From positions 62,001 to 126,000 of the forward strand of contig CAXSEF010000002.1 of assembly GCA_964236535.1 (NCBI GenBank): a stretch of DNA of 64,000 bases. The letters are read 5' to 3'. The DNA is from CAXSEF01 sp964236535 (GTDB lineage Bacteria > Pseudomonadota > Alphaproteobacteria > Acetobacterales > Acetobacteraceae). A program made the position numbers and the translations under genes. Below, piece by piece: positions 35,377 to 42,990 of the stretch; within the stretch, counting starts at the first letter, position 1, and every line of letters begins with the position of its first letter. Under the pieces are notes generated by a model. That model had not been told where the DNA came from. It saw nothing but the letters and a program-made list of their open reading frames with translations, and made no database searches.

Positions 35377-36453
35377 ATGGACCTGTTCACCTGCGGCCAC
35401 TGCGGGCAGCGCCTCCACTTCGAGAACACCCGCTGCGAGAGCTGCGGCCACCGCCTCGGCTACCTGCCCGGACCCGGCCGGCTCGCCGCCCTCGAACCCG
35501 GCGACGGCGCCTCCTGGCGCGCCATCCCGCCCGCCGCACCCTCGCCGCCCGCACCGCCGCCCGCCGCACCCGTACCCCCCGCGCTCTGGCGCTTCTGCGA
35601 CAACGCCGCCCTCGACGTCTGCAACTGGATGCTCCCCGCAGCCGACCCGCAGCGCCTGTGCGCCGCCTGCCGCCACAACCGCGTCATCCCCGACCTCGCC
35701 CGCCCTGACAACCGGCAGCGCTGGCATCGCATCGAGGACGCCAAGCACCGCCTGTTCCACACCCTGCTCCGCCTCCACCTCCCCCTCGCCGACCGCACCC
35801 AGGACCCGCGCTGCGGCCTCGCCTTCGACTTCATGGAAGACCTCCCCGGCTGGACCCGCGTCATGACCGGCCAGGACCACGGCGTCATCACCCTCGACAT
35901 CACCGAGGCCGACGACGCCCTGCGCGAGGAGCGCCGCCGCCGCATGGGCGAACCCTACCGCACCCTGCTCGGCCACTTCCGGCACGAAAGCGGACACTAT
36001 TTCTGGGACCACCTCGTCCGCGACCAGCCGGCCCGCCTCGCCGAATGCCGCACCCTGTTCGGCGACGACCGCACCGACTACGAGGCCGCCCTGCGCCGCC
36101 ACTACGCCCAAGGCCCGCCCGCCGACTGGCAGGACCGCACCATCAGCGCCTACGCCACCGCCCACCCCTGGGAAGACTTCGCCGAAACCTGGGCACACTA
36201 CCTGCACATCATCGACACCCTCGAGACCGCCCGCGCCTTCGGCCTCGACCCGCCCGCCCGCCACGCCGCCATCGACTCCCGGGCCGCCGCCATCGAGCCC
36301 ATCATCCAGGCTTGGCTCCCCTTGGTGTTCGCCATGAACAGCCTCAGCCACAGCATGGGACACCCCGACCTCTACCCCTTCGTCCTCTCGCCCCCCGTCG
36401 TGCGGAAACTCGGGTTCATCCACGACCTGGTGCGGCCGTTCGCCGCCGCGTGA
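35377..36453 (+). CDS. Zinc-ribbon putative metallopeptidase
   Basis: The 358-residue protein opens with a zinc ribbon (CGHCGQRL...CESCGHRLGYLP), then a Pro/Ala linker and a second Cys set (CDNAALDVCNWML, CAACRHNRVIPDL). The C-terminal catalytic-looking domain contains GHFRHESGHYFWD, an HExxH zinc-protease motif, and a downstream HPWEDFAETWAHYLHI segment that could give the third ligand. This matches the putative zinc-binding metallopeptidase family common in proteobacteria. The substrate is unknown, and the lack of a signal peptide suggests the cytoplasm. ATG 35377 puts the ribbon at residue 6. Confidence 0.85.
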   Translation: MDLFTCGHCGQRLHFENTRCESCGHRLGYLPGPGRLAALEPGDGASWRAIPPAAPSPPAPPPAAPVPPALWRFCDNAALDVCNWMLPAADPQRLCAACRHNRVIPDLARPDNRQRWHRIEDAKHRLFHTLLRLHLPLADRTQDPRCGLAFDFMEDLPGWTRVMTGQDHGVITLDITEADDALREERRRRMGEPYRTLLGHFRHESGHYFWDHLVRDQPARLAECRTLFGDDRTDYEAALRRHYAQGPPADWQDRTISAYATAHPWEDFAETWAHYLHIIDTLETARAFGLDPPARHAAIDSRAAAIEPIIQAWLPLVFAMNSLSHSMGHPDLYPFVLSPPVVRKLGFIHDLVRPFAAA

Positions 36454-36458
36454 GCGAA

Positions 36459-36517
36459 GCAAGCAAGGCCAGAGGCGCCGCCTCTGGACTCCGCCAGGGC
36501 GAGCCGCCCTGGACCGG
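36459..36517 (+). repeat. Double-hairpin interspersed repeat
   Basis: Forward copy a few bases after the metallopeptidase stop. Stems are CCAGAGGC-GCC-GCCTCTGG and CCAGGGC-GAGCC-GCCCTGG. Confidence 0.92.
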
Positions 36518-36580
36518 CCTCCTTGCGCCCAGACCCGCCAAAGCCCTCGATGCCTTCGAACACCCGGTTCTTAAACACAG

Positions 36581-36636
36581 GGATTCCAGAGGCTCAGCCT
36601 TTGGCGGAGTCCAGAGGCAGAGCCTCTGGCCTTGCT
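36581..36636 (-). repeat. Double-hairpin interspersed repeat
   Basis: Reverse copy with stems CCAGAGGC-TCA-GCCTTTGG (one non-complementary pair) and CCAGAGGC-AGA-GCCTCTGG, ending CCTTGC. Confidence 0.88.
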
Positions 36637-36744
36637 TGCCCAGCCGATCCCGCTCAGGACCGGTTGGTATCAGGTCGACGAAGCCGTCATGCCCCGATTA
36701 ACTGGTTTCAAAGTCCCCGGCCTCTGTCCGGGCAAGGCCCGGCC

Positions 36745-37851
36745 TCACCAGGCCCGGACCGACGCCCCGCCGAACACCACGGCCTGCCGCATGCCGGGCG
36801 TGAACAACGCGTACAGCCGGAACCCGGTGGCCGCGCTGGCGTCGTCGAGCGCGGCGCGGTGCTCGGGCGACAGCACCACGTCCAGCGCCGCCACGTTGTC
36901 GGCCACCTGCTCCACGCGGCTTGCGCCCATCAGCGCGCAGGCAACCCCCGGCCGGCCCAGCACCCAGGCCAGCGCCACGTTCGCCGGGCTGTGGCCCGCT
37001 GCCCCGGCGACCCGGCGCAGCACCTCCACGATCGCCCAGTTCCGCTCGGTGAACAGGCTGTCGCCGAACGGGTTGGCGCCGTCCAGGCGCTTGTCGCCCG
37101 CCGGCCGCGCCTCGCCGGCCACCGCCGCGTCGCGCGGCAGCCCGCCGGCCAGGGGACCCGCGGCCTCGACGGTCGCGCGGTCGTACTTGCCGGTCAGCAG
37201 GCCGTAGGCGAGCGGGCTCCACGGCACCAGCCCCATGCCGCTGTCCGCCGCAAGCGGCACATGCTCGTCCTCCGCGTCGCGGTTCACCAGCGAGTAGAAC
37301 AGCTGCAGCGCGACCGGCCGCGCCACCCCGTGCGCGGCCGCCAGCACCGCCAGCTTGGCGCACCACCAGGCCGGGGCGTTCGACACCCCCCAGGTGCGGA
37401 TCTTTCCCGCACGGACCAGGCCCGCCATCGTCTCCAGGACCTCCTCGGCCGGCGTGACGCCGTCCCAGACATGCAGCCAGTACAGGTCCACGTAGTCCGT
37501 CCCCAGCCGGCGCAGCGATCCCTCCAGCGCGCGATGCAGGTGCTTGGCCCCCGCGCCGCCGGCATGCGGGCCCTGCCCCGCCGCGAACCCCGCCTTGGTC
37601 GCCAGGACGATGCTGTCGCGCAGGCCACGCTCGGCGATGAAGCCGCCCAGCATCTCCTCGCTACGCCCGCCGGCATAGACGTCGGCCGTGTCGACGAAAT
37701 TGCCGCCGGCCTCGACATAGGCATCGAACACCGCCCGCGACACGTCCTCCCCCGACCCCCAGCGCGCGGTGCCGAACGTCATCGTGCCGAGCGCGAGCGG
37801 GCTCACGACCAGACCGGAGCGCCCGAGGGCACGATAATCGGTGAGCGGCAT
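36745..37851 (-). CDS. Aldo/keto reductase
   Basis: The 368-residue oxidoreductase has the catalytic Asp and Tyr in NFVDTADVYAGG, Lys in VLATKAGF and His in LYWLHVWDG. The cofactor segment ACALMGASRVEQVADNV is also present. It is only distantly similar to the other reductase at 7.9 kb. ATG 37851 (MPLTDYRALGRSG) was chosen; ATG 37863 adds four residues but overlaps a probable operator half-site. It is divergent from a TetR-type gene 77 bp away, which probably represses it. The physiological substrate is unknown. Confidence 0.92.
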   Translation of the reverse strand: MPLTDYRALGRSGLVVSPLALGTMTFGTARWGSGEDVSRAVFDAYVEAGGNFVDTADVYAGGRSEEMLGGFIAERGLRDSIVLATKAGFAAGQGPHAGGAGAKHLHRALEGSLRRLGTDYVDLYWLHVWDGVTPAEEVLETMAGLVRAGKIRTWGVSNAPAWWCAKLAVLAAAHGVARPVALQLFYSLVNRDAEDEHVPLAADSGMGLVPWSPLAYGLLTGKYDRATVEAAGPLAGGLPRDAAVAGEARPAGDKRLDGANPFGDSLFTERNWAIVEVLRRVAGAAGHSPANVALAWVLGRPGVACALMGASRVEQVADNVAALDVVLSPEHRAALDDASAATGFRLYALFTPGMRQAVVFGGASVRAW

Positions 37852-37855
37852 GGCA

Positions 37856-37935
37856 TATTCCATAGCGGTTGATACAGAACGCCTAGCATCGCTTGCCCGC
37901 CCGCACCACCTATTTCATAGTGCGCCCTATGGAAA
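37856..37935. promoter_or_regulatory. Candidate TetR operator sites between divergent genes
   Basis: TTTCATAG (37913-37920) and CTATGGAAA (37927-37935) form an imperfect inverted repeat with a 6-bp spacer overlapping the tetR start codon. A further ATTCCATAG lies at 37856-37864 over the start of the reductase gene. Placement over both starts suits a repressor controlling both genes. Confidence 0.6.
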
Positions 37936-38588
37936 GCCAGGATCGCCCGCCGCGCCGCAGGATCGGCCGCCCGCTGTCCTTCGATCGCGAGGCGGCCCTG
38001 CACCAGGCGATGCTGCTGTTCTGGCGACACGGCTACGAGGCGACCTCGCTCGCCGAGCTGACCGCGGCGATGGGCGTGACCCCGCCCAGCATCTACGCGG
38101 CCTACGGCGACAAGAAGCGGCTGTTCCTCGAAGCGGTCCGGCGCTACCTGACGCTGCCCGCCGAGCCAGGCCAGGCCGCCGCACCCGCCGGGACCGCGCG
38201 GCAGGCCGCCCTCGACCTGCTGCAGGGCGCAGCAGTCCGCTTCACCGGGCCGCACACCCCCCCGGGCTGCCTGGTCGCCACCGCGGCCATCGGCTGCTCG
38301 CCCGCCGCGGCCGACGTCCAAGCCGAGCTGTCCGCGATCCGCCACACCGCCGAGCGGATGCTGCGCGAGCGCATCGGCCAGGCGATCGACACCGGCGAAC
38401 TGCCCGCACCGACCGACTCCGCAGCCCTGGCCGCGCACGTGATGGCGGTCGTCCAGGGCATGTCCACCCTGGCGCGCGACGGCGCGCCGCGCGACAAGCT
38501 CATGCGCCTCGCCGCCACCGCGATGCAGGCCTGGCCGCAGCCGAACCCGCCGCCGTCGCCCGGACGACCACCGACGCCGCAACCCTGA
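37929..38588 (+). CDS. TetR-family transcriptional regulator
   Basis: The 219-residue regulator has an N-terminal helix-turn-helix (ALHQAMLLFWRHGYEATSLAELTAAMGVTPPSIYAAYGDKKRLFLEAV), the classic TetR DNA-binding pattern. Its C-terminal ligand domain includes TPPGCLVATAAIGCSPAA and QAIDTGELPAPTDSAALAAHV, as in the AcrR/YcdC-like subgroup. ATG 37929 (MESQDRPPRRRIGRP) is preferred over GTG/ATG codons further upstream. It is divergent from the aldo/keto reductase it probably controls; the inducer is unknown. Confidence 0.93.
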   Translation: MESQDRPPRRRIGRPLSFDREAALHQAMLLFWRHGYEATSLAELTAAMGVTPPSIYAAYGDKKRLFLEAVRRYLTLPAEPGQAAAPAGTARQAALDLLQGAAVRFTGPHTPPGCLVATAAIGCSPAAADVQAELSAIRHTAERMLRERIGQAIDTGELPAPTDSAALAAHVMAVVQGMSTLARDGAPRDKLMRLAATAMQAWPQPNPPPSPGRPPTPQP

Positions 38589-38640
38589 CGCCAGCCGCGC
38601 CCGTCCCCGGAACCCGCTCCCGCCCGCAAACGACGCGTCC

Positions 38641-38976
38641 CTACCCCTGCAGCCGGAACCGCGCCGACGCCAGCACATCCCCCGCCACCGCCGCGGCCAC
38701 CGCCTCCCGCCCCGCCGGCGTCCGCGTCACCGCCACCACCCGCCCGAACGCCGGCACCTCGCCCCGCGCCCGCGCCAGGAACAACCGGCCGAGCGCCCGC
38801 CCGGCATCGCTGCGCGGCACGCAGCACGCGCACCCCATCGCATGCACCCCGGCCTGCACCCCGAACCGCGCCGCAGCCCCCGCCGGCAACGCCCCCTCGC
38901 CCTCCAGCAGCAGCGCATCCCCCGGCCCCGCCGCCTCGCGCGCGCCCAGCAGCACCGGTATCCGCCCGTCGCCCAT
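38641..38976 (-). CDS. Short protein resembling an internal fragment of COG0523/CobW metallochaperones
   Basis: The 111-residue protein contains HAMGCACCVPRSDAGRALGRLFLARARGEVPAFGRVVAV and ends with SARFRLQG. This parallels the CxCC region and following helix-strand of COG0523 GTPases (GCLCCxxRGDL...RGEIPxFDRVVIE...ARFRLDG). It lacks the Walker A before it and the GTPase and C-terminal parts after it. It may be a remnant or a stand-alone metal-binding protein that keeps the CxCC site. ATG 38976 was chosen because sequence further upstream is repeat-derived. The adjacent TetR gene converges on it. Confidence 0.65.
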   Translation of the reverse strand: MGDGRIPVLLGAREAAGPGDALLLEGEGALPAGAAARFGVQAGVHAMGCACCVPRSDAGRALGRLFLARARGEVPAFGRVVAVTRTPAGREAVAAAVAGDVLASARFRLQG

Positions 38977-39373
38977 CCGCCGCCCCCCGCCAGACCCACG
39001 CCCGACATGGGCAGCACGCAGCGCCCCGGCCAGGGTCGGCAGCGCCCCGGCATGGCCGGCGCAGCGAAGCAAGGCCGGGCTCTGCCCGGACCCGCAAAGG
39101 GCCGGCGGCCCTTTGATCCCATTCTCTGGGGACCCATCCTGTCGATCCGATGACCGGGCCACTCGGCGGCGGTGGGCAGCCGTGCACTCGCAAGCCGCCC
39201 GCCGTGAGTGTCCCAAGGTCTGTTCGTCGCTCACGCAGCCCGGAATGCGACTGATCATCCGGTCGCCGAGCGAAATCCATCAGCATGCGCAAGAAGACAC
39301 ACATCCTGCGGCAGGGCCTGCTACAGGAACGTTCCTCCGTGGTTCCATCCGTCATGAAAACGGGACGCGTCCG
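38977..39373. other. Intergenic stretch with one repeat copy
   Basis: About 400 bp without a supported gene, between the COG0523-like fragment and the RTX-like gene. It holds the repeat at 39066-39117. The remainder is presumably the promoter and leader of the RTX-like gene. Confidence 0.5.
39066..39117 (+). repeat. Double-hairpin interspersed repeat
   Basis: Forward copy with stems CCGGGC-TCT-GCCCGG and CAAAGGGCC-GGC-GGCCCTTTG. The second is one of the longest perfect stems in the window. Confidence 0.9.
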
Positions 39374-40975
39374 ATGACAACAACGACCTGGATCGCCGGC
39401 TCGGGCGACTGGAACACCGCGTCGAACTGGAGCAACGGTGTGCCCACGGCCGCCGATGCCGCCGTGTTCGCGGATAATCCTGTGCCGAGCAGCGGGTCCT
39501 ACACCGTCAGCGGCGGCGGTGCCGCCGCCTCGCTCACCATCACCCCGGACCCCGCCAGCGACGCGCCGTTCTTCTCGGGCACGCTCACGATCGGCGCCTT
39601 CACCGACGACGCGGTGGACGCGCACCTGCTCGGCGCCGCGGCGCTCGCCTTCACGTCGGCAACGATCTCGGCCGGCGCCCAGTTCGAGGTGCAGGCCGGC
39701 GCCACGCTCGGCAACGGTCCGCTCGCCCTCGACAACGGGACCCTGACCGGAACGCTCGACACGCTGACGAACCCGATCGCGCTTGCGGGCAGCGACGTTG
39801 TCGCCGCCAACGGGACCTTGGCGGGGGCGATCACCGGCACCGGCGTGCTGCAGCTGACCGGCACCGTGGTGCTGGAGAATTCTGGCAACACCTACTCAGG
39901 CGGAACCGTGATCGGCCCCGCCAGCGTCTTCGACCTCGCCGCCGCCACCGTCCGGACCCAGGTCGAGCTTGCCGCCACAGGCGCGGCGGGCACCGGACCA
40001 CTCGTTCTGGGCGGCGGCACGCTGACGCTGGATCGCGGCGTGACCGTCGGGCCGATCACCGCCGGATTCGACGGCGGCGCGGAGATCGACGCCACCGACC
40101 AGACAACCTCAGTGTTCGCCGGCCCGCTTGGGCTCGCCTACAACAACGGCAGCGGCCACGCCCTGCTCGTGGGCGCCATTTCGCCCGGCCCGGAGTTTAC
40201 CGGCGAGGGCCTCGACGTCTTCGGAGGCATGACGGTGCAGGGCGGCACCGGCAGCGTCACGGTGTTCGGCGGCAACGGCACCGGCTTGTTCTACGGTGGG
40301 TCCGCCGGCAACAACATCCTGATCGGTGGCGCCGACCTGTCCGCCTACTCGGTGGGAAGCGGTTACGCGCAGCAGGCTGGTGTCACGGCCTACGCCCCCG
40401 GACCATCCACCCTGTTCGCGGGCGGCGACAACGACCTCCTCGTCGCCACCGGCACCGACAACGCCCAGCCGACCGACCCTTCCGGAAGCTTCAACACCCT
40501 GGTCGCCGCCACCGGCAGCGAGACCCTGACCGGCGCCGGCTCCACCGGCCAGAACCTGTTCTTCGGCGGCACCGGCGCGGACGTCATCGCGGCCGGCGGC
40601 GGCGCGAGCACGATCGTGGCCGGCAGCGGCGCCGCCACGATCAGCGGCGGTGCCGGCGGCACGGCGATCTTCGCAGGCAGCGGCTCCGACCTCATGCTCG
40701 GCGGCACCGGCGCCGACTACGTCCAGGCCGGCGCCGGCAACGCCACCCTGTTCGCGGGCGCAGGCATGGACCTCATCGGCGTGATCGACGGCCAGGCCGG
40801 GGGCAGCCTGGTCGTCTCCGGCTTCCGCCCCGCATCGGACCGCATCTCGGCCCAGGGTTACGCCGCCGCTCCCACCGTCGCCTCGGCAGGGGGCAACACC
40901 GTGCTCGGCTTCGCCGACGACACCCGCATCACGCTGCTTGGCGTGACTTCGCTGCCGGGCGGGGCGCTTTCATGA
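39374..40975 (+). CDS. RTX-like secreted protein with autotransporter-type N-terminal motif
   Basis: The 533-residue protein begins MTTTTWIAGSGDWNTASNWSNGVPTAADAAVFAD. The GxWxxxxNWxxGxxPxxxDxAxF pattern is frequent in alphaproteobacterial surface proteins. The middle is Gly/Thr/Ala-rich beta-helix-like sequence (GNTYSGGTVIG, LVLGGGTLTL). Near residues 385-500 are RTX-like repeats (FGGTGADVI, ISGGAGGTAIF, LGGTGADYVQAGAG). It ends in a hydrophobic, DTRITLLGVTSL-type region. The absence of a signal peptide and the RTX C-terminus suggest export by a type I system; the exporter at 30.7-34.5 kb is a candidate. Confidence 0.85.
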   Translation: MTTTTWIAGSGDWNTASNWSNGVPTAADAAVFADNPVPSSGSYTVSGGGAAASLTITPDPASDAPFFSGTLTIGAFTDDAVDAHLLGAAALAFTSATISAGAQFEVQAGATLGNGPLALDNGTLTGTLDTLTNPIALAGSDVVAANGTLAGAITGTGVLQLTGTVVLENSGNTYSGGTVIGPASVFDLAAATVRTQVELAATGAAGTGPLVLGGGTLTLDRGVTVGPITAGFDGGAEIDATDQTTSVFAGPLGLAYNNGSGHALLVGAISPGPEFTGEGLDVFGGMTVQGGTGSVTVFGGNGTGLFYGGSAGNNILIGGADLSAYSVGSGYAQQAGVTAYAPGPSTLFAGGDNDLLVATGTDNAQPTDPSGSFNTLVAATGSETLTGAGSTGQNLFFGGTGADVIAAGGGASTIVAGSGAATISGGAGGTAIFAGSGSDLMLGGTGADYVQAGAGNATLFAGAGMDLIGVIDGQAGGSLVVSGFRPASDRISAQGYAAAPTVASAGGNTVLGFADDTRITLLGVTSLPGGALS

Positions 40976-41605
40976 GCGGACCCGGGGCAAAACCCGCCAG
41001 GACGGACCAGACCGAACCACGCCGCCCACGGGCCGGCCCGCCGACACGGGATACCTCGGTGGTTTGAGAGATCGCGTCTCGGCAACCTGATCGGCCAGCG
41101 CGCCGGACACAGCCCCCGCTTCGGGCCCGGATCGGTCAACCGGCAGTATCCTGACGGCCGAAGCGGGCGACAGGCTGCCGATGCCCATGCGTTGCGTGGC
41201 GAGGCTGCCGTGTCCGGCCGCCTCGTGGAGGCGAGCGGCTGGACACCCTGGTAGATCGCGCCTCGACGCACGGCGTCGCAGCCGTGCGATCAATCCGGCG
41301 GGCGACCGGTTCCGCTCCGCGCACCGAAGCGGACCGGGACCTCACCACCCATGCGGTCTCCGCTTCAGCCGGGGATACCTCACCGAGGCGCCAGCCCGGT
41401 CCAGCAAAAGGCGACCAGGCAATCGGCGGCTCGGTTGGGAACGCCTTGTCGCGGCCTCAGGCATCGAGCTGGAGGCGAAGCGGGGCTGGGTTCCCCCTCC
41501 GCCCGTGTTCCCCCGGCCGGAGCGGGGCCGTGGGAACCTTGCGCGGTCTACGCCGGGACCCGCCCAAGACCTGAGGCCCCTGGAAACAACGTCTCCCACG
41601 CAAAT

Positions 41606-41660
41606 GGATTCCAAAGGCCAAGCCTTTGGCGGAGTCCAGAGGCAGAGCCTCTGGCCTTGC
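41606..41660 (-). repeat. Double-hairpin interspersed repeat (near-perfect copy)
   Basis: Reverse copy with stems CCAAAGGC-CAA-GCCTTTGG and CCAGAGGC-AGA-GCCTCTGG, ending CCTTGC. Confidence 0.92.
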
Positions 41661-41781
41661 TTGCCCAGCCGGTCACGCTCAAGACCGATCGATACAACCA
41701 GAACACAAGCTGGCACCGCCCCATGTCGCCTGGCTGACAGGCGCCTGAAGAAACGGCATCCGAGCCGCACCGCCCGTTGAC

Positions 41782-41807
41782 GGATCCGGGCAGAGCCCAG
41801 CCTTGCT
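41782..41807 (-). repeat. Single hairpin of the interspersed repeat
   Basis: Reverse half-copy: GGGC-AGA-GCCC then AGCCTTGC. Confidence 0.7.
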
Positions 41808-41857
41808 TCGCCCGCCTACCGACACCCCGATCCCGAGAACGAACCTCCTGCTCCACT

Positions 41858-41881
41858 GGACATAAGCATATGTTTATGTCC
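41858..41881. promoter_or_regulatory. 24-bp palindromic operator upstream of the ArsR-methyltransferase gene
   Basis: Outer half-sites GGACATAA (41858-41865) and TTATGTCC (41874-41881) are perfect inverted repeats. The centre CATATG is itself palindromic. Only one base pair breaks the symmetry. It ends 10 bp before the start codon of an ArsR-family regulator, which suggests autoregulation. Confidence 0.75.
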
Positions 41882-41891
41882 TAACCACCCC

Positions 41892-42833
41892 ATGGACGAC
41901 CTGATCGCCAGCCTGCGCGCCGCCGCCGAGCCCACCCGGCTCCGCCTGCTGGCGCTCGCCGCCCGCGGCGCCTTCTGCGTCACCGAGTTCGTCGAGATCC
42001 TCGGCCAGTCCCAGCCCCGGCTCTCCCGCCACCTCCGCCTGCTGTGCGACGCCGGCCTGCTCGACCGCGCGCGCGAGGGCGCCAACGTCTGGTTCGGTGT
42101 CCCGCACGGCACCGGCGCCGGCGACCTGGTGCACGCCCTGCTCTCCCGCCTGCCCGACGCCGACCCCACCCTGGAGGCCGACCGCCGCCAGGCCGCGCGC
42201 GTGCTCGCCGAACGCGCCCGCATCGCCTCTGACAGCTTCAACCGCCAGGGCGCCGACTGGGACGAGATGCGCGCCCTCGGCCTGCCTGCCCCCGCCGTCG
42301 AGGCTGCCCTCCTCGCCCTCCTCCCCGGCGGCAGCCTCGGCCGCGCGCTGGACATCGGCACCGGCACCGGCCGCCTGCTGGAGCTGCTCGCCCCGCGCGC
42401 CGCCTCCGCCACCGGCGTCGACGCCAGCCGCGCCATGCTCGCGCTCGCCCGCGCCCGCCTGGCGACGCTCGACCGCCCGAACTGCGCGGTCCGCCACGGC
42501 GACATGTACCGCCTGCCGTTCCCCGACCGCCATTTCGACCTGGTCGTCCTGCAGATGGTCCTGCACTACGCCGAGAACCCGGAGGCCGCCCTCGCCGAAG
42601 CCGCCCGCGTCCTCGCCCCCCGCGGTCGCCTCGTCGTCATCGACCTCGCCGCCTACGACGCGAGCCCCACCGCGCACGCCCTGGCCCACCGCTGGCCCGG
42701 CTTCGCCGACGCCGGGATGGCCCGCCTGCTCGCCAGCGCCGGCCTGGACGCCGCCACCCCCAGCGTCGTCCCCGGCCCCCTGGAGATCCGCCTGTGGTCC
42801 GCCCACGCTCCGGCCCTGGCGCAGGTCGCATGA
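41892..42833 (+). CDS. ArsR-family regulator fused to a SAM-dependent methyltransferase
   Basis: Residues 1-90 are a winged helix of the ArsR/SmtB type (LRAAAEPTRLRLLALAARGAFCVTEFVEILGQSQPRLSRHLRLLCDAGLL). Residues about 145-300 are a class I methyltransferase with SAM-binding motif I (ALDIGTGTGRLLELLAP), VDASRAML and motif III-like LPFPDRHFDLVVLQMVLHY. Fusions of this kind are often found next to methionine-cycle genes in alphaproteobacteria. Here metH follows 157 bp downstream. The protein may sense SAM or SAH through the methyltransferase domain and control methionine synthesis. ATG 41892 follows the palindrome directly. Confidence 0.9.
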   Translation: MDDLIASLRAAAEPTRLRLLALAARGAFCVTEFVEILGQSQPRLSRHLRLLCDAGLLDRAREGANVWFGVPHGTGAGDLVHALLSRLPDADPTLEADRRQAARVLAERARIASDSFNRQGADWDEMRALGLPAPAVEAALLALLPGGSLGRALDIGTGTGRLLELLAPRAASATGVDASRAMLALARARLATLDRPNCAVRHGDMYRLPFPDRHFDLVVLQMVLHYAENPEAALAEAARVLAPRGRLVVIDLAAYDASPTAHALAHRWPGFADAGMARLLASAGLDAATPSVVPGPLEIRLWSAHAPALAQVA

Positions 42834-42916
42834 GCGGGCCGCCAGAGGCAAGCCGCTGGAATCCATCAATCAAGCCCCGGGGCACCCTCGCACGGCCGGG
42901 TGCCCCCAACCAGATG

Positions 42917-42972
42917 CCAGTCCAGGGCGGCCCGCCCTGGCGGAGTCCGGAGGCAGAGCCTCTGGACTTGCT
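42917..42972 (-). repeat. Double-hairpin interspersed repeat
   Basis: Reverse copy between the regulator and metH, with stems CCAGGGC-GGCCC-GCCCTGG and CCGGAGGC-AGA-GCCTCTGG. A decayed fragment (GCCAGAGGC-AA-GCCGCTGG) lies at 42840-42862. Confidence 0.87.
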
Positions 42973-42990
42973 TCCTCCTGAGGACCCGTC

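Larger units (their letters stand above)
40976..41891. other. Long intergenic stretch (916 bp) with repeats, no supported gene
   Basis: Open frames exist on both strands but their translations are Arg/Pro/Gly-rich without protein-like pattern. It contains a degenerate repeat near 41495-41600, a good reverse copy at 41606-41660, a half-copy at 41782-41807, and at its right end the operator palindrome of the next gene. Confidence 0.55.

Noticed and set aside
39374..40975. Annotation as a classical autotransporter
   Set aside because: No C-terminal beta-barrel or signal peptide is seen; the end carries RTX-like glycine repeats instead.
41181..41780. Open frames in the 0.9-kb gap before the ArsR-methyltransferase gene
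   Set aside because: They run through repeat copies and have no protein-like pattern or ribosome-binding site.
42834..42990. Possible cobalamin riboswitch upstream of metH
   Set aside because: The interval consists of repeat copies; no B12-box or adenosylcobalamin aptamer pattern is seen.
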